DNA of 64,000 nucleotides from Styela clava (GCF_964204865.1 NC_135259.1:22082974-22146973), one strand, 5' to 3'; counted from the stretch's first letter, positions 31,592-44,032 are shown. The notes: generated from the sequence alone by a model not told the origin. Translations and numbers: made by a program.

Positions 31592-32802
31592 GGCATCTTT
31601 ACATATCGTTAAATATTAGGGGCTGCTTGCATAGGGCCTTGGCCGGAGCGAAAGGCATAGGTATCAAATTAAAAAAAGGAACATTGTGAGGAACTTGTTG
31701 GCTCATAATAAGAATTTGAGATATTTATTAGACACAATCACACAGCATTGGTCTATGACTCGGACACGAAGTGGGCCAATGAATCATATTTCAATGTGTT
31801 GTTGTGGAAAAATCACCTAAATAAATCGTCTACTAATTGGTAACTAAGTAAGTAATATTTACTTAATTTATTCACTTTACTTTATTTATGGTAGTAATTT
31901 TAACTTTCAGGGTTATGGTGTTTTAACCACTTGAATAGAATTATAATTTTAGAAATTGATCTGAACATAAAGTGTTGAATGGCAGACCAATAGCTGATTT
32001 TAAAAATGAGAATGTATGTCACAAAAATAAACACTAAAACCTATTGTACCGGTAATTAAAGAATGACTTAACAAATTTTTATGCAAAATTATAAAGAATA
32101 GAGCTTACAATGATGCTGGGAAACAGTTCAACTCTTAGTTAGGCCCACCAGTTAGAAGGTTAGACTATGTTGGGGTAGCAGATTAAAGATTTAGGTCCAA
32201 ATCCCATAATTGGGCAAGAGCTGGGAAAATTCAGGTCTGTCTAAAAATAGTAGTTACCGGTACTAGCATATGAATGGCATTTGCTGTAATAGATGTTTTT
32301 ATAAGAAAACTGCTCACAAAGCAAAGTCACACGCATTGGCAAACAAAAAGCCTCATCTCCATGCAAAGTTAGGGTTACACCCAACTATGTCTGAAAGCAA
32401 CCCATGAATTATAGAGAATTACTGAGATTACAAAGGCCATGTTATTTGTACATATGTGCAAAATACATTACGAAAAATCCCTAAGTTTAGAGGCAGTCGG
32501 GGGAACTTTAATAATGTAAAATTAAACATGAAAATAATCACATACGTTAAAAATTAATCAATCTACTTAATCAATAGGTAAGAAGGCATGTCAAATAAAT
32601 GATCCTTTAATATGCATATGTTATAGCGGGCGATATATATAAACAGGCAAGTATAATATATTTTATACAGCGTCACCCAAAAAAACAGAACCATACGTTT
32701 CCTAATTGCTTTTACAAAAATAAAGAAAAAATATTTAACAGTTGAACTGTGTGTAAGATTGCGCCCAAATTAACCTAGACTGCACAAAAGTTCTATCTAG
32801 CA
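31592..32802. other. Intergenic DNA
   Basis: No gene and no clear repeat border. Confidence 0.4.
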
Positions 32803-33077
32803 CAGTGGTTGTCAAACTTTGGGCCTCGCCCCCTTTTCAGAATTTGTTATGTCTCGCGTCCAACCTCAATATAACTAACTAACAATGAGCTACAAATAAC
32901 AGATGGTTAAGTCAAAAGTATGTTTTTTTCAAAAAACAAGTTGAAAACACATAGATGGAACGTGAATAAGGCGGGTAGGATCGAATCTAATATTTTTATT
33001 GTCTATTAGCTACCAACCCCTGTGAAAAATTGTTTACACCCTCTTGGGGGACAAGCCCCACAGTTTGAACACCACTG
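32803..33077 (+). mobile_element. hAT-like MITE (H3), complete
   Basis: It runs from 'cagtggttgtcaaac' to 'gtttgaacaccactg' (imperfect terminal inverted repeats). The flanks atctagca and atctagat share their first six bases, consistent with an 8-bp hAT duplication. The interior carries 'taacaatgagctacaaataa' and 'taggatcgaatctaa'. Confidence 0.8.
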
Positions 33078-33146
33078 ATCTAGATGGGTCTGTTCTTTTG
33101 GATCACCCTGCATTTCGAAAGCTACACTGCTATCCTAAACATTTTA

Positions 33147-33245
33147 GATGCTCCAGAAGTATGTGCACCAAGATGTCACACAGCCTGAATCCTAACCGGT
33201 ACACACCTACCATGTTCAGGTTGTGCGCCATCTTGGTGCATCGGG
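33147..33245. mobile_element. Minimal palindromic MITE (C2)
   Basis: Relative of the 111-bp element at 16322-16432: 'gctccagaagtatgtgcacc', 'agcctgaat', then 'ttcaggttgtgcgccatctt' and 'ggtgcatc'. The ends are diverged. Confidence 0.65.
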
Positions 33246-33522
33246 GTTAATCAGGGCTTTCAAAAACAAGAGGCCACACAACAAATTTTAGGTGTCGCAA
33301 AGAGGACACCAATTTAACATGGAGTACTATATTCATTGTACTTCTTGGAACTGATTCGAAGCACAATTAATAAAACTAATGCGAAACATTAATCTCACAG
33401 GAAAAATATTGAGAGGGGTCACGAGCTTGAAAGTTTGAGAAGCCCTGTGTTAGCCCATATCATTTTCTTTTTACGAGTTGCGCATCTCTCTCTATTTCTT
33501 ATTATATTTACATGAATGTCAC

Positions 33523-35546
33523 TCAACACTCCAACCCTAGTCTTGCCAGCATGGCGTCCAACTTCATCAGCTTAGCACAACTCTGCTGCATCTGACCATA
33601 CGTTGAAGTAGCATCTGTAATGTGGTGCCTGCAATATGAAAAGTAACTGTTCAATAACGACCAAGTTCGTGAATATTTGTTTATAAGGAGATTCGCTCAA
33701 AGCGAGGTCACTTGCTCTCAGTTGAAATTGAAGGACCAAAGTTACGGGTGATAATTGAGGTGTCAAATGCTACGGGATATATTACAATTTATTACCCCAC
33801 TAGGCCAGGGTGTTTTGGGTCAGACTGGGTCCTCATATTTCTAAAGATCTACGGCTGGCCCTGATCATTATCAGCAACCAATCAGTGTGTGAGATTTCCT
33901 TTCATAAAGATTTAGAACAGTGATTCTCAAATAGTGGGACATGTCCCACAAGAGGGCCAGAGATTTGTTTTTGAGGGAGCGTGAAGCTTATTAAAAATAA
34001 AAAGATTTGATCTTGCTCGCCTCATTTGGGGTATTTTGGACATTTACGTTCCATCCACGTATTTTGGAATAAAACATACTTTGGCCTCACTATCTGTTAT
34101 TTGTACCTTATTGTTATTTTTAAGGCGGGACACAAGACAAATTCTAGAAAAGGGGGCGTGGCTTAAAAGTTCGAGAACCAATGATATAGAATAATATAAC
34201 CTTATTTCATCAATGAGAGGTATCGAGTCTGTCTCTTCTCTGCACTGAACCAAATTAGCTTCCTCCACTACCAATTCAATGAACTCTTCCGATTCCACTA
34301 ATGATTCAAGTTCAATCGCCATGAACTCCACGCAATAATCTTCTAAATTTAGTAGATTGAACATCTGTGAGCATCGATACATGTCTACGATATTATTTTC
34401 CGTCATATGTTGAGATAGTACGTTCCCGCACTTGCGTTTCAAACCAGTTAAAAGCATCATGTCAGCTACTGGAAGCACATCCATGACATCATTTAAAGAG
34501 TGAAAATCACAGATCTCAGAGTAAATATAAATGATGATATTTTTGAAGATTTCCGGCGTTAGATGGCAAAGTTTGATTATCGGACACGATGCCGATGTAC
34601 TCGATTTGTTCTCTTGAAAATGATCAGTCAAAAGAGCTTTGAAATAATCGCTACGTCCGCATAAGAAAACCTTATGGCAGTTGAATATTTCTCCTTCTAC
34701 TTCAACACATACATCAGGATAAAACGAAGGCCTTTTATCATATTCTGGAAATGGGAGAACCTCAATCCAACTTCGTAATCGGCTTGGAAGTGTAGATTCT
34801 GCAAGATACCGCAAATCGGTTGCCAAGCGCGCAAAACTTGTTTCACTCTCTACTGTCACGATTTTCACTCTACAACTCATGTTCGGCTTCAGGCGAAACA
34901 ATTCTGACATCCTGGTATCGGCAGAGAGAATCTCTTCGGACAAATGTTGTAAATTGCAATAATGCGCAAGCCGTTTCACGTCATCGACTATTTCTCGTTT
35001 TATATCGACCCGCCCGAGATATAAAAATTGTAGAATTGCGTGGAAAGCATCTGAGGTGACTTTTTCATGCTTCAGCGCAACTGTTGAACGATTTTTCCAA
35101 TGTGTGGAAAGTGCTTCCGAGAAAAAATGGGACCGTGCTGCGATTACACAGCGATGAGCATTTATTTCAACACCATGAACATTGAATAAAATATCTTTGC
35201 ACAATTTTTCTTCCTCGAGCATATGCCTCAGTAATTCATAATGCCGATCTCGTTTTTTTCCGGTGGAATGAATTTGCTTCCAATTCCGTAATAGATTCCG
35301 AATGTCATTTGTTAACGCCCCATACAGACATCTTTCCCCATCAAACGTACTGGCTTCACATTTTGAACCATTCTGTAGAAGGTATTCCACGATTTCTCTG
35401 TGACCACATAGGCAAGCATAATACAAGGGGGTGCTGTCCCAACCATCCCTCACGTTTAAGTCAATATCTTTAACTTCTACGATGTGTTTTACTTCACTCA
35501 AATTTCCTTCCTTACAATGTAGAAAGAGTGATCTTTGAGCCGACAT
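33523..35546 (-). CDS. ABTB1: ABTB1, ankyrin repeat and BTB/POZ protein, two exons
   Basis: Coding exons 35546-34201 and 33628-33523 on the minus strand join in phase (AG|G, Arg449) to give 483 residues (human ABTB1 has 478). Two ankyrin repeats (about 4-65) contain the strongly conserved DSTPLYYACLCGHREIVEYL. They are followed by TFDGERCLYGAL, a first BTB domain at about 116-190 (DILFNVHGVEINAHRCVIAA) and a second at about 277-360 (DVCVEVEGEIFNCHKVFLCG, then RSDYFKALL). The tail has QCREETDSIPLIDEIR-type sequence and exon 2 ends RLGLEC. BTB proteins of this type are proposed adaptors for cullin-3 ubiquitin ligases, and ABTB1 is linked to growth control and eEF1A turnover. The start is the Met aligned with the family; an in-frame Met nine codons upstream is less likely. 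Without the splice the frame runs on into intronic repeat to 34044. The intron holds a hAT-like MITE. Confidence 0.93.
33918..34183 (-). mobile_element. hAT-like MITE (H4) inside the ABTB1 intron
   Basis: Reverse copy from 'cagtgattctcaaa' to 'ttcgagaaccaatg', with the interior complement 'atctgttatttgtacc'. The flanks atttagaa and atatagaa match at 7 of 8, supporting an 8-bp target duplication. Its end lies 17 bp from the exon 1 donor at 34200. Confidence 0.8.
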
Positions 35547-35782
35547 CCTGAATATCCATGTAAATGTTCCCAATAATTAATTTTACTAAATCTTACATTA
35601 AGACTAAAAAACAATTGAAATATAGTATGGCACAGCTCTACGATTCCAAGATTGTCTCTAGATATGTTTCAGTTTATTGTGCAACTCAGAATTGTTGTCT
35701 TTGTCAATATTATTACTGATTCAAATTCTACAGTCTGACAGTACAACAATACAAATTTATTTTGATTACAGTAAAAGCAAAG

Positions 35783-36229
35783 GGGTCTGGTATAGTTTAG
35801 TAGCACATCCACTTCTAGTTGGCCTGGCTCAACAATTTTTGCATATGTCAATCCTAACCCCCCCCCCACCTGACTACGTCACCGAAAAATTACATCATTC
35901 CGACGTCACAGTGGCGTAATAAGGCCCACCAAAGTATGTGGAAGGTAGTCCAAAACGTGCAGATGATAACCCGAAATCGAGCAAGCTATTTCTCTCGTTT
36001 TCTCGTCGCAACGATCACGATAGGAGAGAGATCGCCGGCTTTAGCAAGTTCTTATCGGCGGCGCAGATGCCATTTCGGGCGATCGTAATTATACTTTGGC
36101 AATCCCTATGACGTGATGGTGACTTAATTTTTGGATGGCATAGTCAGGTGAGGGTTAGGAATAACATATGCAAAAATCATTATGCTACGCCCACTGGAAG
36201 TACTTGTGGTACTAAACTATACTAGACCC
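35783..36229. mobile_element. MITE, GGGTCT family (D1), perfect 8-bp TSD
   Basis: It runs from 'gggtctggtatagtttagta' to 'tactaaactatactagaccc' (terminal inverted repeats), 447 bp. The direct repeat aagcaaag lies on both sides (35775-35782 and 36230-36237). The inner arms 'gcatatgtcaatcctaac' and 'gttaggaataacatatgc' are also inverted. It lies about 240 bp upstream of the ABTB1 start. Confidence 0.9.
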
Positions 36230-37908
36230 AAGCAAAGTACCTAACAGCATACATACATTTTAACACAGCTAAGATTCGTTATAAATTCTGACTGTTTGTC
36301 GACAGTGTGAGTGTCATTCAGCTTAGGGGTCCGCAAGATTGTCCCCCGATATTTTGTCTGTCAACTGTTGTCCTTGTCAATATGGGATTAATAAGGATAT
36401 AGCTAAAAGATGATATTTCTTCAATTACATATTCAACTGGTAAAATATTTTCATAACCAAACTGGAGTGATAACCATGATTTGCCTATAAATCATGATTT
36501 CAAACAGTCTAACCTTTCCACCATAGCTGCAAAACACGTACTTCTGTACTTTATTACTGGTCGGACGGGAAAATGTTATACCAACAGTTAAGCCTGTGAC
36601 CAAAATACTCCATAGCACTATATTTTATACTAACCAATTTCATTCAGGCCTTTTTCGTAAAGTCCAAAAACCCAAAGCCGCCATCACAACTGCCACTACC
36701 GTAGCTTTGTTTTGATCTCTGTTGCCGTTTTCAGAAACAAAACAATAGAGATGAGAAGCGCCATCGTGTGGAGACCTTGGTTAACATTTTTTTATACCGG
36801 GACAAATGTAGTCAGTACTTTTCACCATACTGACGAAAATACACAATGTACGAACAAGATTAATTGAAAGGACAAACGCATAGCATTTGCAGAGTACCAA
36901 TACTGTGAACCTGCACCTCCGTCGATGAGACGACGGTCATCAGGCCTTTCCCGCGTTCTTCAGTCTCTCGCTGCTCTCTCTTTGCCATGCTTTTAGGATA
37001 GGATAGGATTTACATATTTATCCCGGGGGAGAGGAAAGCCGATAAGACGGCTTATCCATATGGGAAAGTTTTAAAATGGGTCCCGACAAGGTCGTCAATG
37101 CAAGGGCAATCTGAGAGGAGAAGGACGAATTTTCAGCTTTCCCAATGTTTCAATTTAATTTCTAAACTCTGGTATTTGAAAATAATGAAATATAAAATTT
37201 CATTCACGGAAAGAACTGTCTTGAGCTCATTGTTACATCACAATTCTGTATTGCCAGTCACGTGTATTATTTTTATGGTATCGGTAACCATGCACGGCGC
37301 TTGTCGTTGTGTTGACCGTGTGGAATGTCGTCTTAGTGGATTAAAATAACCAATTGGTAATTTAAATTGTAATAGACGACGCAATGAAAAAGCTCGCCTC
37401 TCGACATTAGATTATTCAATATCTAGAGAAAATGTGACTTCATCTCGAGACACAATTTACCGCGAACGAAGCAAGGTGTGCACATTTGATGAGTAAAAAG
37501 TTGTATATTGCGAGAGATACCGAAGGCCAGCTAGGATGTCGTGTTTGCGACGGACAGCGGCACTTTTCTGCTACAATTCGCGACAAGGCACTTGTGCGAG
37601 CGAGGATATTTGGCACTAACGGTTATCAAAACTAAGCTCGCAATCGCCTCGATACCCGTGACAACTTGCGTATTGCGTTAAGTAAAATAGAGCTGTGTAT
37701 TGAAGATATATTGAAGAGGAAATTTCAGTTTCATCAATCTCACTGAGTCAATGGACTGTTTCTAATAAATAGTTGTCTGTATTTGAGTCAAACTGTACTA
37801 ACATTAAAAACACATTTTGCGTTTTTTAGGATTGGGTCGCGAGTATTCATAAAACTCAGATTTGGGTCGCGCTCGAAAAAGTTTAAGAACCACTGATGTA
37901 GAGCCATC
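36230..37908. other. Intergenic DNA with repeat fragments
   Basis: A SINE tail fragment lies at 36995-37063 ('ggatttacatatttatcccg', 'gccgataagacggctt'). An hAT-type end lies at about 37830-37897 ('tttgggtcgcgctcg', then 'gtttaagaaccactg'). An 83-codon frame at 37098-37349 shows no domain and is not called. Confidence 0.45.
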
Positions 37909-38310
37909 AGTTCATTCAGTGAGGCACACAAATAGAAAGTAAAGTTCTTACAGAACTGTAGAAAGTAAAATAAATATCAAGCGGACATCATCATTTTACC
38001 ATTCAATGTCAGTATGTAATATACCTAAATGCTTCCACCTAAACTTGTGATATACCTTAAAAAATTCTCCCTATATCGTACTTCACTATTGAATATTTTT
38101 TTACTTTTCAGTTCATTCAGTGAGGCACACAAATAGAAAGTAAAGTTCTTACAGAACTGTAGAAAGTAAAATAAATATCAAGCGGACATCATCATTTTAC
38201 CATTCAATGTCAGTATGTAATATACCTAAATGCTTCCACTTAAACTTGTGATATACCTTAAAAAATTCTCCCTATATCGTACTTCACTATTGAATATTTT
38301 TTTACTTTTA
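37909..38310 (+). repeat. 201-bp tandem duplication
   Basis: The unit from 'agttcattcagtgaggcac' to 'gaatatttttttactttt' occurs twice, at 37909-38109 and 38110-38310. I saw one substitution (cttccacct / cttccactt). It is non-coding. Confidence 0.9.
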
Positions 38311-38739
38311 TAATTTATAAACTATCAATTTTATTAAAAAATTATCTAACCCCTTGCCGCTCACAAGTGGACCACTGATAACTAATTCAGTAATTTTAGC
38401 GTAGTTAAACACATCGTTATTGCGATTGCAGAATTAAACTGAAGTTCACATAAACCATATCAGGCATAATGAAAATTAGGTTATACAACTATTTTTTGGA
38501 AACAGAATGTAAAGCTGACAAATAACACGCAAAAACTATAAAAACGAGGCAATGTTTACAACCCTGCTTGAACATCTGTCTGAGCAGCTGCAGAAACTGC
38601 AATTATTTCTTATTGGGTAGGATATGTAAGAGTTGATGTAACAAACAAGGAAATCGATGCTCCAGGAAATCCTAATGTTAAGTAGCTAAGTACGTTGTTA
38701 CACACTAAATATTGTATTCCATATGATTTTAATAATAGG

Positions 38740-39010
38740 CACTAGAATAGGCTTGAAAAAAGCCAAAAAAAACGTCAAAAAGCCAAATGGAAATTCTGAC
38801 GCCAAACGCGTTTGAAAAAAGCCAAAAATGGCAAATTTGGCGTTAAAAAAGCCAATATGGCAACCCCGTGCTGGATGACCGAACGCCAAAGCGGGACTGT
38901 TGGCTGACTTGTCGGGACAAAACGCTAAAAAGCGGGACTTTTGGCTGACATGTCGGGACAGCGAGACAAAACACCAAAAAGCGGGACTGTCCCGCTTAAA
39001 GCCTGGACGT
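38740..39010. repeat. Compound low-complexity segment with gccaaaa and gcgggac motifs
   Basis: The word 'gccaaaa' or close variants recurs between 38757 and 38860. 'gcgggact' with 'ttggctgac' and 'gtcgggaca' then recurs between 38890 and 38995. This reads as the end of an unidentified element or a degenerate tandem array rather than coding sequence. Confidence 0.5.
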
Positions 39011-39096
39011 ATGGTGAGCCTATTTATGAGTGAACGGAAGCCGTTCACGTGAGAGTATATTGATGACTCGACAAAAATCATGAACATGGTCGCTAA

Positions 39097-39357
39097 ATCA
39101 TATGGCCAACCACGGCCTCTCGTCCGGTTACCAGTCCAGATCGGGGTATGGGATTAGTTAGCCAGTTATTTGTTTTGGAAACATGGACTTGATGGTGAAC
39201 CACCGTCAACCACCCTACGGCGGCGAGTAGTCCAGCAATCCTCTCGCACATGACCATTCCCGCATGGGATTCGAACCTGCGATCCCACGAAGGGTAATCA
39301 GAGATGCGGTGGCGAGCGCATTCCTAACGCTTAGCATGATGCGCCACATCGCCGAGC
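39097..39357 (-). repeat. tRNA-derived SINE, 3'-truncated copy
   Basis: Reverse-strand copy with 'cggcctctcgtccggtt', 'gacttgatggtg', 'accaccctacggcggcgag', the B-box complement 'gggattcgaacc' near 39268 and 'gatgcgccaca'. It lacks the terminal tail. Confidence 0.75.
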
Positions 39358-41333
39358 ATGAGTTTAACCACGGCTGATGATGCTCTGATACTTCAAGTCA
39401 TAAAAACAAGAAATGCTCAAATCTATGTACACCAAAGTCAAAATGAAGTAGTACGGTACCGGTAGTCTTTTCGACTGAGATCGTAGAACACTTTTTATTT
39501 CTGATAACGTCATCGCACAAAACTTCAAAGTGAAAATAAATCCAGTAGTCAAGAAGCAAAGCGATTTTTTAATAACAACAAGAAGAAAATACAAAATGAC
39601 AAAACGACTGACAGGCAGAAATAACCATAACCGAATACTTGACTAGTTCGAATACATTTAAAAATCCCTACGTGAATATTTATATAATTTTTTTTCATAC
39701 CGCAAGCTATAGTATTATCATTGTGAAGCACTTATAAATACAAATGGCATGTGTGATAAGATTGAAATTAGTGTTGTTGTTTTTTTGCCTCTACGAAAAA
39801 AGACTTTAAAAACATTACAGTATCCATACCTATGAAATGTGGTGAAGCACAGAAAAAGGGGCAACTATATGAACCTAGTGAAAGGTTTCAAATTTTACAG
39901 TAAAAGCAAAGTCCTTAACAGTATACACATATTTTAAAACGGCTAATTTTTTTTCATAAATTCTGACTGTTTATCGTCAGCATGAGTGCCATTTAGTCCA
40001 GGTGTCCGCAAGTACGTTTTTGCGCGACGCTATAAAATTTATTCGAATTTCTCGCCACCCAAGCATATTGTGAGCAAATAAATTTGTGGAAAATACTTAA
40101 TTAATTATAAATTTAAGACACCTATTGGCAGTGGCAATTTTCTTGCACAAAACTGTATGAAACATATAAAACAACAATAATTATTTGCAGTTATTCTGCC
40201 TAATGAGAATTATAGGCTCTGTGTTTAGAACACAACATATCAATTCGAGGTTTAATTTGAAAAACGGCAACCCGAAGAAATTTTTCTACTTCTAGCCTTG
40301 ATCTGTTACTTATTGTAATTGATTTAATTTTATAACTATTTATTTGTAAATAATGTATAATATGTCAGTATGGGATGGCAAGTTTAAATTGTTTAGCGAC
40401 CCAAGGTGTCAAGTTTCGCGACCCACGATTTCCAATTTCTTGTTGGTCACGAGTAACGACCTACTATTTGCGAACTCTTGATTTTTTCCATTCACATCGT
40501 TAATCTAAAGTCTGCCACAATTATCCCTCCACACAAATATTAGGCTTTGTGCTACCACGGACTTTCAATTTTGTTATTTTCACGAATCTCTACGTTAGTT
40601 CAGAAAAAACGCAAATGTCACTAAGCGATAATCGCCAAAATCAAATGAGTGAAGCCGATCCTCAAATTTCTATTATGACGGAGAATTAGGAGCGAAAATA
40701 GTGTTTTATTTATGGAGTTGCCGCTGATTTAAATATTTCAAGTCGGCTGTTATTCTGTCATTTTTGCTTATAAATTAATACCGCCAACCTAAAATGAAAC
40801 TATATTATTATCAACGACACTGGGATAACGATAAATTCCGCGATAGATACTAAATATTATATTACAATTGTTTTATACACTGTAAATTGCTGGAAATGCA
40901 AAAATTTCCCGTTATACTCTGTTACTATCGAAATGAGGATGAAAACAATTGATTACGAAATGTTTTTTTTTGAATTTATTGCCGTGGCCGCCTCAGGATA
41001 TGTATATAGGCTATGTTTGTTTGCCTCCAAAATGTAACAGTATCTGCGTAAGAATTAAACAATGTAAAAGAGACTGGATGCATGTTCAAGACCCTACTGG
41101 CTTAAGACACGGATGTGCGACATGCATCCCTAACCAGTATAACTGCAGTTTAGAACTGCTGCGGTATAGTATAACAATACACAAGAAAAAGAGGTACGGC
41201 ACAGCGACGATATGTACAATAGTCAGTTTATTTTAAGTTCATGTCCCAGGCTCCGCTGTGAAAGAATGGGAATAGGGTATAATCGCATTTTTATCTGTTT
41301 CTACAATAAATCTTACGAAATACGTAAAAATTT
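39358..41333. other. Intergenic DNA
   Basis: No supported gene. An open frame at 40949-41236 includes a Cys-rich stretch (residues about 24-66) but lacks splice or homology support; it is discussed as a finding. Confidence 0.4.
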
Positions 41334-41561
41334 GGGTACTGCCGAAGTATGTGACAAAAATGGCGGACACCGAAACGTAGTATGTGTACTAGGTTAGGTC
41401 ATAATTTCAGATGCAAATACTACAGGAGTCACTTGGCTAGTCCCCGAACTCTAATAGAACTGAAATAAGGAAAATTGGAATAAAATTATGACCTAACCCT
41501 GACCTGGCACACATACTACGTTCCGATGTTTGTCATCTTGGTTCAAATTCTTCGAGAGTAC
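41334..41561. mobile_element. MITE, GG-terminus family, long form (A5), perfect 8-bp TSD
   Basis: It runs from 'gggtactgccgaagtatg' to 'ttcgagagtac'. The arms contain 'atggcggacaccg' and a diverged complement. The direct repeat aaaaattt lies at 41326-41333 and 41562-41569. Confidence 0.88.
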
Positions 41562-42789
41562 AAAAATTTGGGACATGCCCTTGCCAAAAAGGTAAACAAT
41601 TAGTAAATACCATATGTAGAAATTCTTTGTTTACACTTGAGGTTGTTATTTATCAATTATACGCGATACAAGAAATGGAACAATGGAGAGTCCAGCACAA
41701 AATGCGGATCAATTACTAGAGATAATGGATCAGCAGGTGGCTCGAAACTTGTTTCCTGATGACATAGTTAATCAATCGGAGTTATTTTTCACATGCCAGT
41801 CTCTCCTCAACTTCTTTGCACCTACTGTGTCTGGAAAATACTTTCTGAAGAGTGGAATGTTCTTAAGGCTCCAAAGCTAATATACTTCCAATAAATGACT
41901 CTTAAGTTTGGTTCTAAATTCGGACGTAGTTTTTGAGCATTTAATACTGTTAGACATACTTCCTCACATATGGAACAAAAGTTTTACCCTGACTTCTGCT
42001 ATTTTGGGGTATCAATATTTACAAATAAGACTCAGGATTGGTTTATTATCGATACGGCAACTCTGCAATTAAAACAGCGATTTCATAATCAGTTTTTAAT
42101 TATTTGTTTTTATCACTGTTAATGCTGATTATGGAGTCGAAATAAACTTATCTTATAAATACTAAAAACAGCAGACATAATCAAAAACGGCCGACCTTCA
42201 GCCCAGCGTCAGGAGAAAACAGCAATATATATAATTTCTCTCGCACGTGGTTGGAGTCATATAATCCAAATTCTGATATTGCCACAACACTCAGACCCGA
42301 CAAAACAGCATTGAATTAGGGGTCAGCATATAAACATTCCGTTTGGCATTGGAATTTATTTGAAAAAACATATAAGCATAAAAAAGGACTACCGGTACAC
42401 AACATAAATACGGACACTATGGTCGTCTCACCGACCCTTGACCCCAGAAAAATTTTCTCAATGCTTTACTAGTGCAATATTGTTAATACCTATTTTGAGA
42501 ATGTTTTGGGTGGTGGACTGGTTTACATGCTCAAAACCATCATTTTTATTGAAATATTCAACTGCGTGCCTGTTACCGGTATTAATAGCTAATTTTAGAT
42601 TAGTCTATCTTGGCTTTTTGGATTTCAGCATAACAGGCGATAAAATGATTGATAAAATAAAATAAAAACTGATTATGAAATCAGCAGAGCAAACAAAACA
42701 CTAGATAAAGTTTAAAGTACGAAATATAAGATGAAAAGTTTTTGCCAAAAAGAGGTGGTACGTGTTCACTCACCTAAAACTGTTATCTG
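41562..42789. other. Intergenic DNA
   Basis: A 65-codon frame at 41683-41880 starts in a good context (acaATGg) and begins MESPAQNADQLLEIMDQQ, but I recognise no family and no clear exon end. A dispersed repeat at about 42600-42776 ('gataaaatgattgataaaa', 'ggtacgtgttcactcacct') is shared with 861-1022 and 48828-49012. Confidence 0.4.
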
Positions 42790-43132
42790 GCGCGGCGGTG
42801 TGACTCAACGGGCTAAGCGTTAGGAATACGCTCGCCACCGCACCTCTAATTACTCTTCGTGGGTTTGCAGGTTCGAATCCCATGCAGGGATGGTTATGTG
42901 CGAGAGGATTGCTGGACTCCTCGCCGTCGTTGGGTGGTTCACGTAACCGCTGGTCGGTTATGGCTTCCTCCACCACCAAGTCCATGCTTCCGAAAACAAA
43001 CAATATAACTAATCCCATACCCGACTTGGAATGGTAACCGGACGAGAGGCCGTGGTTCGCCATATGGATAAGCTGTCTTATCGGCTTTCCTCGCCCCCGG
43101 GATAAATATGTAAATCCTATCCTAACCTATCC
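42790..43132 (+). repeat. tRNA-derived SINE, full-length reference copy
   Basis: The forward copy starts 'gcgcggcggtgtgactcaac'. It has an A-box-like 'tgactcaacggg' near 42799 and a perfect pol III B-box GGTTCGAATCC at 42870-42880. It continues through 'gagaggattgctggactcc', 'ggtggttcacgtaaccgc' and 'gccgtggttcgccatatgg' and ends in 'aaatatgtaaatcctatcct' with short repeats of 'ctatccta'. The tRNA-like head, unrelated body and short 3' repeat are the classic SINE layout. It has no coding capacity. Confidence 0.88.
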
Positions 43133-43736
43133 TAAATTATTCCAGTGCGGTCAGAGGGTTAATCATATTTACAACAATTACCGGTACGGTACAGGATCCA
43201 CGATAGGCTATAGCCAAATTTTTTCTGCCACTCCAGGAACTGAAATTAAAATAGAGGAAAAGTCATAAAAAAAAAGTAGAGGAAAGTTGTTTAACAGAGA
43301 AAATATCGAAAAATGATAATAAGAAACCTGACAATTCTTTTATTGATACCTATGTTCTTGCAGATTTCGCACAACACACAAAGATCAATTCTTGGCTCTA
43401 TTTCGGTGTTGATGGGGTAGATTTTTTGTTTTAGCATATGTCAGTGTCGAAAAAGATTTTACCACAATCCCCAAGTTTTTATGCAGTAACGTTTGTACAA
43501 CGTGTTGAGAATGCCTGTTCAACCTAATGCCTTATTAAATGTCTACTGGAATTTTTTATTCTTTATTGCTGTATTGAGAGTGAAAGTCCCAAGTCAAGAT
43601 GTTTAAAATTTTGACTCGTTGGGAGTTTGTAATGAAGTTTGTTTGTAGACCTGTCGATCTTCATAATCCACAACTCTGCTAAATCATCAGCACAGTTCTC
43701 CGATTTCAGGATGACCTGACATTTGGTTCTATAAAA

Positions 43737-44032
43737 AAAAGTCCATTTGTCTCTGAAACGAGGGCGTCTGGCACAACCATGTTTTTCTCGACAATAATCT
43801 AAATTGTTTTTGGTCACATGGCAAAAATTGCGTTTATTTTTGCTGAAAACTCTCGAATGATGCAGTAAATTTTTTTCTTTGGCTAAATCAGATATTTTTT
43901 TCCTGAGAAATCCAATGGTGATGCGCTTACTTTTAGTCTTTTCGCCGATATAAAGGCCCGGACTGTCTCGCAAAGGAGGGGATTGCACTTACGTGGAGGC
44001 TATTCTTGGAATCAGAGAACTGTGTCAGACTG
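43737..44032 (+). repeat. Dispersed repeat N, copy 2
   Basis: Shares 'tctctgaaacgagggcgtct', 'tctcgacaataatct', 'aaaactctcgaatgatgcag' and 'gagaactgtg' in order with 12370-12635. No coding sequence is supported. Confidence 0.55.

Noticed and set aside
34044..35573. A 509-residue unspliced ABTB1-like frame
   Set aside because: Past Arg449 it reads into a hAT-like MITE. The spliced exon at 33628-33523 gives the family's expected C-terminus, and the Met at 35546 aligns better than that at 35573.
42790..42885. A functional tRNA gene
   Set aside because: It has pol III boxes, but it does not fold to a full cloverleaf by eye and continues into the SINE body found in other copies.
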